From NCBI RefSeq assembly GCF_010389155.1, contig NC_057766.1, positions 27,599,516-27,663,515 of the forward strand: DNA of 64,000 nt, written 5' to 3'. A program made the position numbers and the translations under genes. Below are positions 35,695 to 46,036 of this stretch, in pieces; position 1 is the stretch's first letter, and every line of letters starts with the position of its first letter. The notes under the pieces are model-generated. The model saw only the letters and a program-made list of their open reading frames with translations. It was not told the DNA's origin and searched no databases. Source of the DNA: Erigeron canadensis. Lineage: Eukaryota > Streptophyta > Magnoliopsida > Asterales > Asteraceae.

Positions 35695-37057
35695 GAGTAA
35701 ATTACATTTTTCGTCCCTAAAGTTGGCATGTTTTTCACTTTTAATCCTTAAACTTTAAAAATTACAATTTTGACCCTAAAGTTGGCCAATTTTTTTAATA
35801 ATCGTCCTTTGGTCTTACGACGTTAAAAAATAGCCGTTAACGTACGCACGTGCTAGACACGTGAGGGGCACTAATGTCATTTCACCTTACACCGAGGACG
35901 ATAAGTGAAAAAATAGCTACCTGATGGACGAAAAGTAAAAAAATAGCTACCTGAGGGACGAAAAATGAAAATCATACAAATAAATTTATTCTTCCATTCT
36001 TTCTTTTCCGGTTATCTTTTCTGATAGAATTTTCCGACTAGACATTTATTTCCCCTTTACCCCAAAGTCTCTCCAATCACCACCACCTAATAACCACTAC
36101 CAACAGTCGCTGCTACCAGTCGCAACTACCAGCCACCGCCATCTGTAACCAACATCAGCCACCGCCATCTATAACCACCACGAGCCACTGCCACCCACCG
36201 CCACCTCCGACCACCCCCGCCTATAATTACCACCAGCCACGGCCACTACAATCAACACCAACCACCACCGCTTACAATAACCACCAGCCACCTCTCCCTA
36301 CAATTACCACCAAATACCGCCGTCTACAGTCACCTTCAACCACCGCCGTCTACATTCACCACCAACCAACCGCCGTAGACTAGAATCACCACCAACCAAC
36401 CACCGCCACCTAGAATCACCACCATCCACCGTCCCCCTTTCAATTAAAATTAAAACTTAGAAAAAAAAAAGATGACTGACATGTTTGAACTATAATTTGT
36501 TTGATTAGTTATGTTTTGAATGTCATGAATTTGAGTAAATGATTTTGTTTGTGGTTTAGATTTGGATTCAAAGTCGAGTTTTTATTATGTATCATTGGAA
36601 AATAAATGTTTAGTTGGAAAATCCCATTGGTAAAAATGATCGGAGAAGATGATCGGAAAAGAAAAAATGGAAGAATAAATTTATATGTATGATTTTCATT
36701 TTTCGTTCCTCAAGTAGCTATTTTTTCACTTGTCGTCCCTCAAGTAGCTATTTTTCACTTTTCGTTCCTTAAGTAGCTATTTTTTCACTTGTCGTCCCTC
36801 AAGTATCTATTTTTCACTTTTCGTCCCTTAAGTAGCTATTTTTTCACTTTTTGTCCCTCGGTGTAAGGTGAAATGACATTAGTGCCCTCACGTGTCTAGC
36901 ACGTGCCTACGTTAACGGCCATTTTTTAACGCCATAAGGCAAATGGACGATTATTGAAAAAATTGGTCAACTTTAAGGTCAAAATTGTAATTTTTAAAGT
37001 TTAGGGATTAAAAGTAAAAAACGTGCCAACTTCTGGGACGAAAAAAGTAATTTACTC
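35695..37057. mobile_element. MULE-like element, 1363 bp, exact 9-bp target duplication
   Basis: The ends read GAGTAAATTAC and GTAATTTACTC. The long arms are inverted copies: 35695-36025 against about 36620-37057, the right arm longer because TAGCTATTTTTTCACTTGTCGTCCCTCAAG units are repeated. The 9-bp sequence tataaaatt lies directly outside both ends (35686-35694 and 37058-37066). The middle (36070-36430) is a run of degenerate CCACCACC/CCGCC triplets. No transposase frame, so non-autonomous. A 9-bp duplication plus long inverted arms is the Mutator-like signature. Confidence 0.85.
36065..36435. repeat. ACC/CCG-rich triplet-like minisatellite inside the MULE-like element
   Basis: Loose tandem units of about 30-36 bp with the words ACCACCA, CAACCACCGCC and GCCACC fill the centre of the element. 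One frame would give Thr/Pro/His-rich repeats, but no start codon or conserved domain is visible. It may be a captured fragment that expanded. Confidence 0.6.
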
Positions 37058-37209
37058 TATAAAATTTAATGAAAATTATATCAATGAAAATATTTATAAA
37101 ATATAATTAATTGATATAATTTTTTTAATGTATTATTTAATACAAACAAAATTTTTTAGGCTAAAGTTGAAAAGTTAGACCTTTTAAATATCATTGTAAT
37201 AGAACGGAA

Positions 37210-37919
37210 CACTCTTTTGAATGGTCTGAAGCTTACAGAATCAATCAACAGATGGATATGGCAAGGAAAGAATGATTCCCAGTTCACTGTCAAAGCTGTG
37301 AAAGATTTTATCCTTAGCTCTCGTGATTATAGCAACAGGTATGTCCTTCGTTGGTCCAAATGGATCCCTTTAAAGGTTAACATCTTCATGTGGAGAGTTG
37401 GTATGAATCGTATTCCAACCTTAGAGGCTCTTAAAGATAGGAATTGTGTTTTTGGAGATGGACTGTGTGTTTTATGTGGGGAATATGAGGAATCGGTTGA
37501 TCACCTCTTTTGTAGGTGCGAGTTGGCTAACTTGATATGGACTTTTATAAGCTCCTGGTGCAAGGCTTCTCCATTCTTTGTTTTCTCGATAAAAGATCTT
37601 ATTGAGATTCATGAAAATGTGGAACTTGGAAAGAAAGAACAAAAAGTGGTTAAAGGCATCGTCATGGTAGTGTGTTGGTGTATTTGGAAAGCAAGAACCG
37701 AAAGAAGGTTCTCAAATGCCCAAATCAAGGTCGAGAAGGTTATTCAAGATATAAAATCTTTGGCTTTTCTTTGGTACAATAATAGAAAGATAAATGTAAA
37801 CATTAGTTGGAATAGTTGGTATAGATTTAGCATTATTTGATTTGTAAATATGGTGTAAGTTGATTAGTATCACCAATTTGGTGCATACTGTGTTAATGAA
37901 GTTTACTTTTCAAAAAAAA
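37210..37919 (+). mobile_element. 5'-truncated LINE with poly(A) and 12-bp target duplication
   Basis: The segment ends in an A-run (37912-37919) and is flanked by exact direct repeats aatagaacggaa at 37198-37209 and 37920-37931. It carries a single frame to a stop at 37838-37840, encoding the very C-terminal end of a LINE ORF2. Truncated 5' end, A-tail and 10-20 bp duplication are the marks of target-primed reverse transcription. The open frame suggests a fairly recent insertion. Confidence 0.9.
37217..37840 (+). pseudogene. LINE ORF2 C-terminal fragment (zf-RVT domain)
   Basis: About 207 residues with no stop. The centre has the reverse-transcriptase zinc-binding pattern: WSKWIPLKVNIFMWR, IPTLEALKDR, CVLCGEYEESVDHLFCRC, then an IWKARTERRFSN region. 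The family is found at the C-end of plant non-LTR retrotransposon polyproteins. Reverse transcriptase and endonuclease parts are absent, so it is inactive. Upstream sequence is target DNA, so no real start codon exists. Confidence 0.88.
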
Positions 37920-38250
37920 AATAGAACGGAAGGAATAAATTTAAAGATGAAAAATTAAAAAAAAAATGATTAAATGATAACTGAGGTGAAAAAGAAAAAT
38001 ATGTAGGACCCACCTCATCCCAACCCCCTTCGTTCCTTGATTTCCTTCTTTAATACGAGTAATAAACAAAACAAAAATAGACACTGTTAAAAGGGCCCCA
38101 TCTCGTCCCAACCCCTTCATTCTGTCCCTTTTTTTTCCGCGACAAAATCCGGTGACGAGCTACGAAAATGAAGGCTTGCCAAAGGCTTGACTGGCTTGCA
38201 TCCATGTTGGGAGGGTCTAGCACCAGTTTCACATTTTTGTTTTTTATAAC

Positions 38251-38285
38251 TAGTCAACCTTTTTCAAGTTGACTTTTTATATATT
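38251..38285 (+). promoter_or_regulatory. CRK-C promoter: inverted W-box pair and TATA-like box
   Basis: AGTCAACC at 38252-38259 and GTTGACTT at 38268-38275 form an inverted pair of TTGACY cores about 10 bp apart, followed at once by TTTTATATAT (38275-38284). The ATG is at 38417. Paired W boxes are the usual WRKY target in defence-responsive promoters. Inference from motif only. Confidence 0.45.
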
Positions 38286-38416
38286 GCTGCTAAGTTATCC
38301 ACACACACACAAATATCCATATATCTCCAATTTAGCAATCTTGTCATTGCATAATATATTCAAAAAATCAACAACACAAAGTAGACAGGAAAACTAGAAA
38401 CATATATAGACCAAGG

Positions 38417-41400
38417 ATGTCAGCAACTTCAGTAGTGGTTATGATTGCATTATTCGTGGTTACGGACCTCGTCTTTGCACAGCCAAAAAACAACAATACC
38501 AACACTGATACTGACGTGCCCATTAGATTTTATTGTGGAAGCAATGATGCAATGTCTGAAACAACCTTTTCCAGGAACCTTAACTCTACGTTTTCTCAAC
38601 TTAGAAGCCAATTGTCAAAGATAGGTGTATATTATGCCAGAGCCCAGAACTTGGAAGACGGGGACGGTGTATATGGAGTTGCGCAGTGCCGGAACTACCT
38701 CTTGGCAAACCAGTGTTTAGCTTGCTTTGATGTTGCCGTTTCTGCAGTTAAACCTTGTGGTTCTGCAAATGGTGCAAATGTTTTTCTAGATAATTGCTTC
38801 CTCAGGTGAATACTTGTTTTACATATATTTGTTTATTAGTTATGTCACATTATACTACCTGTAAAATTTTGTTAAAATAACAATGTCAAAATAACACAAA
38901 TCACAAGTTGCATGTGTATACCAATCAATATGTTTCAAGTCAGATAACTACGCTGCATTATTGGTCAGCAATAAACAGTGGTATTCAAATTGGTCAACCA
39001 ATATCAGTTGACTAACTGGTAATCAAACAGTAACTGATTTTACATATACATTTAAGTGTGATTACTTAGAACTACAATACAATCATAAAAAAATATTGAC
39101 ATTTTTTTTTGGTGTTAATTAAGATATGAGAACTACGACCAGTTTTATGATGACCCGGAAGGTAGTTTGGACGTTGCTGTTGCTCCACTTGCCGTATGTG
39201 GTAATGAGTCAACATCTCAGCCGATAACAAACTTTAACCGAGCGCTACAAGGATTATTATCAGATATTAGAGTTGCTACCCCAAGAACTACTGATTTCTA
39301 CGTAGCATCTACAAGACAAGTCACTGGTGGAAATGCAACAATCTACGCAGTTGGACAGTGTCTTGCAAATGCAAGCCGGGCCATTTGTAAGAACTGTATG
39401 AGTACAGCATATAACAACTTATTCAGCTGTCTGCCAGCTGATGAAGGAAGAGCAATCGATGTGGGATGTTTTATGAGGTATTCCGGGATTCCATTTTTTC
39501 AGGATAACCAGACAACCAATCTCATACCTTTCTTAAGTGGAGGTGAGGCCTCTTCTGTTTCAGTAATATAACTTGTCATGAATGTTTACAAATGATCAGC
39601 TGCTTAAGAAATTAAGAAAAATAAAAGTAACATAAAATCTTTCTATTATTCTTCATAAAAGTGTAATTGGTGAATTTTTTTGACAGTGAGTTCAAGTAAA
39701 TCTGGCCTAATAATAGGAGTATGTAGTTCTGCAGCTGCTTTTGTGCTTATCCTAGCTTTATCCTTGTGGTTTTGGAGACGACGAAAGTCCAAAGATTTTG
39801 CTGAAGGTAATAACTTAAAGCCATATTCTTATCAATAGTAAATCACAATTTTTAACTCTGTTCACACTACACATAGTTTATGCTATACCATAAAGTAAAA
39901 GTCCAAAGACTTTGTTACTATATATTGAGAAATAATAATATATAGCTCATACGGGGTGAGTCGATGGGTTTCCAATTGTGGTACTGGGGCTAAGGTTCTC
40001 TCCATTACCCTTTTTTTAACAACCCTAATAATATGTATCAACTTATCATCTTAACTTTTTTTTATCAGTAAAACCACTAATCGGATCTGCTATTGTATGT
40101 CTACCATGTCATGCTTTAGACATGTCCGAATTGCAGGGAACTCAAAGTTACAGTTATGAAGATTTGAAGAAAGCAGCTAATAATTTTAGTGAAGAGTATC
40201 TAATAGGAAGAGGAGGTTTTGGCGAAGTATACAAGGTAATGTTAATGTAAACAGTCTGAAGTGTCCTTTCAAAACGGATGGTACAAGAATATGATCTGGG
40301 TAAAATAATACTTCACATGTCCATGAGATGAAGTCATGAATTTAAATCAGTCCCTAAAATGTCAATACCATTTGAAAGAAGAAACAATATGGATTTAAAA
40401 GTACTAAGGCCCCAAAGGAACAATATTATGGACTACCCTTCTAGGAAATATATCTTGAGTGCTCAGAAAATTGTTTTCAGGACGAAATAAAACAACCTTC
40501 CTCAGTATCATGTTGTGTGTGACATGCTGATCGGTGAACTTGAATCCATCTAAAATCACATATTCAGTTTAAAAAAATTATATTCTGATGATGATTAGAT
40601 ATGAGGGAGTGTAAGGTAAAATCCAACAGTGAGACACATAGTGAATTCCATATGCAATAGTAGCTGACAAACATAACTGTTTGTTTGTGGTTTCACAGGC
40701 CATTTTAGACGATGGAAATGTAGTAGCCGTCAAGAAACTCCAGGTTAGGGTTGGAGCAAAAAAAGAATTCATAAATGAAGCTAAGCTTATAAGTAACGTG
40801 CGTCACCGCAATCTCATCCTTCAACTAGGGTGGTGTATTGATGGTTCGGAGCTACTTCTTGTTCTAGAATACATGTCCCAAGGGAGTCTAGACAAGTTCT
40901 TATGGGGTAAGATAATTATTCTAAAACACGGATAAATACGTAGATGGAATGTCTTGTTCAGGCTTATTATTTATGATGAACAGGTGAAAAAAAGGGGACT
41001 CTAAATTGGAAACAGAGGTCCGACATTATATCCGGGATTGCTAGGGGACTTGCCCATCTACATGGAGAACTCCATTTCAAAATCATTCATAGAGATATAA
41101 AGTCAAGCAACATTCTTCTTGACAATGATTTCCAACCAAAAATTGCAGATTTTGGGTTGGCCAGATTTTATCCTGACGATCAAACTCATGTTAGCACCCG
41201 GTTTGCTGGAACTATGTAAGCTCCTTTTCAAGTTTATATGCAAATTCTTGTTGAGCTTTGACTTTTATTATTTCTGCTAACGCTAATTACATTCATAATG
41301 CATTATAGGGGCTACACGGCACCAGAATACGCAACCCGTGGACATTTATCAGAGAAAGTAGACACTTACAGTTTTGGCATTGTCGCCCTTGAAGTCATTA

Positions 41401-42291
41401 GTGGTCAGAGGTGTACACATGTGAATTATGATGGTTCTGAAATGGAATACCTGCTTGATCAAGTAATATACAACCTTCCAACTGCTTTTCTTTAATGAAT
41501 AGAAAAATTACACAACTCGTCAAGTATATATGCATGTTTTACAATTATACAGAAATACAGAATATATATAATAAAACAAACCTAGTAGGCTAGTACTTCC
41601 TAATGCAACCATTACAGCTTATATTCGTCCTAGATCGTTTTATATATCTGGATCTTAACTGCAATTACCTATCACGCTTTTTTAATGTGTGGGTCCTAAT
41701 AAAATCTCGAAAAACATGTGATTTTCAAAATCATGAACGTTCCAAGTTGGAGATTTTTCAAGGTATTGAGGCCCTTTCCCTCTATTCGATCAATGATACA
41801 TATAGGGGTAACAGAGTCCATTCAGACAAGAATGTTTCATCTGCAAATCACTGTATTGCGTGGGTTAGTTATTGTAGTTTTCTTTACGGGTTGTATTATT
41901 GTAAAAGTTTGGGTTCCAGCAGGTTTTTGGTGTCATTTGGCCTAGTTTCCTGGTGTATGTCTTTATATTTCTATCTAAGTTCACAGTAGTGTGTACCTCA
42001 CAATGATTTCCTTTGTATCTATGTTGATAGGCTTGGAAGTTATACGAGAAAGGCATACACAGTAAGTTGATTGATGAAGCCCTAAATCCAAATGAATATC
42101 AAGAAGCAAATGTTATTAAGATCGTAGAGATCGCTCTAATGTGCACCCAGTCACCAGCTTCTTTAAGACCGTCCATGTCTGATGTTTATTTGATGTTGTC
42201 CAGCGAGCCAACATTGGGGAAACGGCAGATGTCTAGGCCTACCTTTGTTAATGCCGATAGAAGAATTCACATAGGTGGGAGCAGAGAATAA
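38417..42291 (+). CDS. CRK-C: intact cysteine-rich receptor-like kinase
   Basis: Eight exons: 38417-38805, 39124-39542, 39687-39806, 40069-40235, 40699-40906, 40984-41215, 41309-41462 and 42031-42291. They total 1950 bp, 649 residues, phases consistent. Signal peptide at the N-end (hydrophobic [17 protein letters not shown]), DUF26-1 with [16 protein letters not shown]26-2 with [13 protein letters not shown], a membrane span in exon 3 ([20 protein letters not shown]) followed by RRRKSK, then a kinase with [28 protein letters not shown] and APEY. All main catalytic residues are present. Exon 4 is longer than in the paralogues, because the usable acceptor at 40068 adds a Cys-containing juxtamembrane piece; this exon start is the least sure. 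Intron 3 holds a SINE fragment. Role: membrane receptor kinase, probably stress or immune signalling. Confidence 0.92.
39948..40018 (+). mobile_element. SINE 3' fragment in CRK-C intron 3
   Basis: The stretch from GCTCATACGGGGTGAGTCG through CCATTACCC and a T-run matches the 3' end of the full SINE at 57046-57326 (GCTTATACGGGGTGGGTCG ... CCATTACCC). The tRNA-like head is absent, so this is a 5'-truncated copy. Confidence 0.75.
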
Positions 42292-43758
42292 CCAAAACTT
42301 TTCATTTTTCATGTTTGGAACAAACACTGAGCAACTTTATAACTTTCTAGCTAGTCTATTTATGTAAGTTTTGTTTACTAATGTAAGCTTGTGTATCTTT
42401 TTTATAGCTCTATCAAGAACTAATAATACCTCTCTATATTAGTATTACTTCTTTTAACAAAGTATATAATTAGCAATCAGTCAAATACGAAAATGAACAA
42501 CTTACACCTGCACATTACTACTGTGAGAGTGAATCAGATATATGGGTTTATAATAAATCTAGAAAAACCAAAGTGGAGCTATTTCAAGGTAAGCATCAAT
42601 CAAAAATTGGTTTCCAGAAACTGTATACAACTCAAAAAGTATATCGATATTAAACATACCAGACTAGACGTGGAGCGTCACACAAGAGAATCTTGTAGCC
42701 CGAGCACATCATAATGGTGCCAATTAGCATCCAAAGACACAGAATCTTTGTATAAATCCTTTCCCATCTTCTATACGAACTGCAGTATCCATAATGTAAT
42801 ATAATAGCAACTTTTTCATAACTTTACATACCACATAATAATGCATATAATCAAAAGGAAAATGCACGTTACAAACAGAAATTCATGACATTTTTTCTGT
42901 TCGACATTTTATCAAATACCTGTTGTGCAAAAACATTGTATTCATTGACATATTAGAAACAGAAATTCATGACAATTTTCACTTTGACATTTTTATCAAA
43001 CACCTGTTGTGCAAGAACATTGTATTCATAAACGTATCATGTAAACCCATGCACTATGGAACCTAACATTCAAAAGTGAAATACTTGGTAACTCGAAAAA
43101 CTAAAGACAATTTGGTCGTTCAAAATCAAGTTATCGCCGGCGTTTTAAATAAAATTAATTACGGTGTTAAGCTAGCATTAATTACCATTTTTATCCTATC
43201 TACATACCGGCAACGGTTAAAAAAACACAGCAAATACGGCCCGTTTTATGTAGTATTCCTGTTTTTGTGATGAAAATTCCTGTATGTCAAGAATGACATG
43301 TCATAATCCACAAAATGGTGCATTTAATGGAATCTAAGGTGTCATTCTCTGTGAAATTGCATTGTATTTACTCACCGGTTTTAACCTCGTATTAAGGAAG
43401 TTTCATCATCAAAACGAAAAGTATTACGGGCCGTATGAATGATATTTTTTTAAAATACATCTTCCCAAATTTACACCTTAAACAATCAAAATATTGTTAA
43501 CATTTATTTCATGTTCATATTTAGTTTAGAAGTGGACTAAAGTAGATATTCAATTCGTCATTATCCATGAGCTATTCGATTTTTGTGAACTATGAAGAGT
43601 CAAGCCGTCAAGATAGACAATATATAACTCATTGGTTTTCAATGTTTGCAATATTTAATTGAGATCTTAGTGAGATAATCTTAACTTGTTAGGGAAAATT
43701 TAGGTTGGTTAATATCATTGTCTGGTACATGCATGATGGATTAATTATAATACTATAA
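42292..43758. other. CRK-C 3' flank and spacer
   Basis: Presumed 3' UTR, then AT-rich spacer. It contains an 84-bp tandem duplication (listed separately). The frames at 42493-42714 and 43076-43270 have no recognised domain and are not supported as genes. Confidence 0.4.
42873..43040. repeat. 84-bp tandem duplication
   Basis: Two adjacent copies starting AAACAGAAATTCATGACA and containing ACCTGTTGTGCAA and ACATTGTATTCAT (42873-42956 and 42957-43040), about 90 percent alike by eye. Confidence 0.8.
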
Positions 43759-44124
43759 GGGGCATTTGGTAGGAGTGAATCAAAGAGAATGAAAATGTAA
43801 TAAAGAATGAATATCGTGGGAAAAAGAATTAGTGTTTGGAAAGATAATGGATTCCGTTGTTTGGTACAAACAGAGAATGAATATACAAAAAATACAAAAT
43901 TTTGAATAATAATTAAATTTAATATATATAACATCACTAAACCAAAAAAAATAAAAAATAAAAATTTCCATTCCCATCATTTCTCTACATTTTATAGAGA
44001 ATTGAGGGAATGAAATCGATTCTCACTTTTCGATTCTCTTTCTCATTCTCCATTGCAACCAAACATGAGAAGTCTTTCTCATTCCCTTTCCACCCTTTCC
44101 ATTCCATTGTACCAAACACCTCCC
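43759..44124. mobile_element. hAT-like MITE, about 366 bp
   Basis: The left end GGGGCATTTGGTAGGAG pairs with the right end ACCAAACACCTCCC, and GAATGAAAATG-type words pair with CATTCCC-type words inside. Plant hAT MITEs often show 'TTTGGTA...TACCAAA' and GAATGA/TCATTC structure. No clean 8-bp duplication was found, so the boundaries may be off by some bases. Confidence 0.5.
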
Positions 44125-44558
44125 AAATGTGTCGTTTTTTCTCCTCGTGCGAAAAACTCTCGTAACATTCTTGATAAATTATAATTACATTTTTTTAATA
44201 GCTAAATGTTACATTATTTTTATTTTTTTTCATATAAACTATATATCCCCAAAAAAACTCGGTTGGATCAGGTAGTTGAAGCCATTACCACAATACCACT
44301 AGATACAAAGGTCAAGGTTTGATCTTCATGTCCAGTAAAGTTGAGAGTCTTTTTGTATCTTTGGTAAAATGTGAAAGCTTCGAGAATTAAATCTTGGTTT
44401 TTTTAGAGAGATGAGCCTGTTTATGATTTCCCCATTATATCTGCATAATCAGATCCATTTTGTAGTCATATTCATATTTCTAAAATCATTTATTATTTTT
44501 TCATACGCATGCATTAGCTGAAAATTAATGACATTAAAACCCTCTACACATATTAAAC

Positions 44559-44635
44559 GGGAGGGGATTCCTTCAAGCATATTACTTAAATCTTAACCCT
44601 TTGATAAAAATGAAAGGAGTTCGGAATCCCCTCCC
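44559..44635. mobile_element. 77-bp mini transposon in the CRK-D 5' flank, with empty site
   Basis: Exact 13-bp inverted ends GGGAGGGGATTCC / GGAATCCCCTCCC, flanked by exact 9-bp repeats atattaaac (44550-44558 and 44636-44644). The matching place upstream of CRK-E (56309-56317) has one copy of atattaaac and no insert. This pair of filled and empty sites shows a true insertion after the D/E duplication. It is too small to code. The 9-bp duplication suggests a Mutator-like source. Confidence 0.85.
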
Positions 44636-44973
44636 ATATTAAACAACCTATTCTTGAATTAGTTAATATTCCGCAACACATCCCACTTGGCCATTGGGGA
44701 CCATGATAGTGATGATACGTCAACCAATTGAAGCTAAAGACTGCCATTTACAAATTTCAAATCCGTTTAAAAAGGATATTAATCTTTCTCAACATTGAAC
44801 CTTCAACCTTCATACCAACATTCTATACTATCTTAATTTATCGATGGAAAAGAAAACTAAATGCACCATCTTAAATCTTACGAAATCTTCAACGATTTCG
44901 ATTATGATCGTAGTCGTCTTGCTGTTTATAATGATGGCTAACCAGGTGACTTCACAGTCAAGTGACAGGAGAA

Positions 44974-45434
44974 TGTTGGAACCACGTTAGTGTGACCGTC
45001 ACTGATCATGTGTCATTCCTGATATGATAATTGACGATAATGAAATCCCTATGTCTAAGTAAATATTCGATGGACGTATTTACTCTTAAAGACATATTAT
45101 AGGATTTCCCATTAGGTGATTGGACTTGAGACGACTAATGAGGCACGAATTAAACACTAGAGGGACTTAATATGAAAATACTCTCCTTATATATATAGAG
45201 AGTAATTAACCCTAATTCAAGGTTAATCACAAAAAATTCACAGCCTCCCAAATCATAAAATTCGTCCATCTTCTCTGTTGAATTCATTAGAACCGAATTC
45301 ATCACTCCATCCTAAATCAATCATCATATTTTGGGAACCCGAAATCAATGGCAAATATGTTTAATGCCTTTACAGGTTCCTCTGGATCTCACGGTACGTG
45401 TATATTACGAATTGAATCATGTTATATTACAACA
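44974..45434 (+). repeat. 5' LTR of the copia element
   Basis: 461 bp, TG...CA ends. It contains a TATATATATAGAGAG run near 45200 that may be the promoter TATA region, and near its 3' end an ATG (45348) that may start gag. Confidence 0.92.
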
Positions 45435-45437
45435 ATG

Positions 45438-45452
45438 TGGTATCAGAGACAG
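45438..45452 (+). other. Primer binding site (initiator tRNA-Met type)
   Basis: TGGTATCAGAGACAG lies 3 bp after the 5' LTR. TGGTATCAGAG is complementary to the 3' end of plant initiator methionine tRNA, the usual copia primer. Confidence 0.85.
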
Positions 45453-45479
45453 GTTACGAAGCTATCCCTTGATTTGATT

Positions 45480-45910
45480 CGTTTTCGTACCCTAATTCGC
45501 GAACTGACGAAAGCAGAAGCTTAAATTCGTATGCTTCTTACGAACTTAAAGTTCGTTAGAACTCTAACTTCGTGAGAACTTCCTTGCGAACTCTAAGTTC
45601 GTAAACAAAATCACTAAGTTCGTAAGAACACTCTAAGTTCGTAAGGCTTATCTGTGTACAAAACTTCTGCTCATCTTCGCACTTACTTCCTCACGAACTT
45701 ACACTATTTTCGTAAACTATCTTCGTTGCTTATGTTCGTAAGCTATCTTCGTTTGTTACTTACGAAGATAGTTAACTACTTACGAAGTTAATCACTACTT
45801 ACGAAGATAGTTAACAACTTACGAAGATAGTCAACTACTTACGAATTTAATCACTACTTACGAAGTTAATCCTTATTACGAACTTAGCTATCTTCGTACC
45901 GTGCTTATTT
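45480..45910. repeat. CTTACGAA / TTCGTAAG array in the copia leader
   Basis: Many copies of CTTACGAA, TTCGTAAG and ACTTACGAAGATAGTTAAC-type units, first in one orientation, then the other. Units of about 20-22 bp (AACTACTTACGAAGATAGTT) dominate 45755-45890. It lies between the primer site and gag, where packaging signals would be expected. It could fold strongly in RNA. Confidence 0.75.
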
Positions 45911-45957
45911 TCATGGATTACTGATTAACTTAGTTGATTATCATGTTCGTGCTATCT

Positions 45958-46036
45958 ACGGCCCCTGCCAGGGGCTCTGCCCCTTGGACCCCGCTCCCAG
46001 GGGCTCTACCCCCGGACCCCCGTAGTGTGTGGGGGC
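45958..46036. repeat. GC-rich GGGGCTCTGCCCC segment in the copia leader
   Basis: Repeated GGGGCTCT(G/A)CCCC and GGACCCC words in an otherwise AT-rich element, with several G- or C-runs that could form hairpins or, on the minus strand, quadruplexes. Downstream, TGCCCAAAGGT occurs four times (near 46067, 46141, 46218 and 46291). Confidence 0.65.

Noticed and set aside
36065..36435. Pro/Thr/His-rich protein gene in the CCACC-rich stretch
   Set aside because: No start, no long stable frame, and it lies between the arms of a transposon.
41603..41989. 128-codon plus-strand frame between CRK-C exons 7 and 8
   Set aside because: Lies fully inside an intron whose borders are fixed by phase and paralogue comparison; no domain.
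45480..45910. CRISPR-like repeat array
   Set aside because: Eukaryotic retrotransposon leader; units are degenerate, in both orientations, with no unique spacers of constant length.
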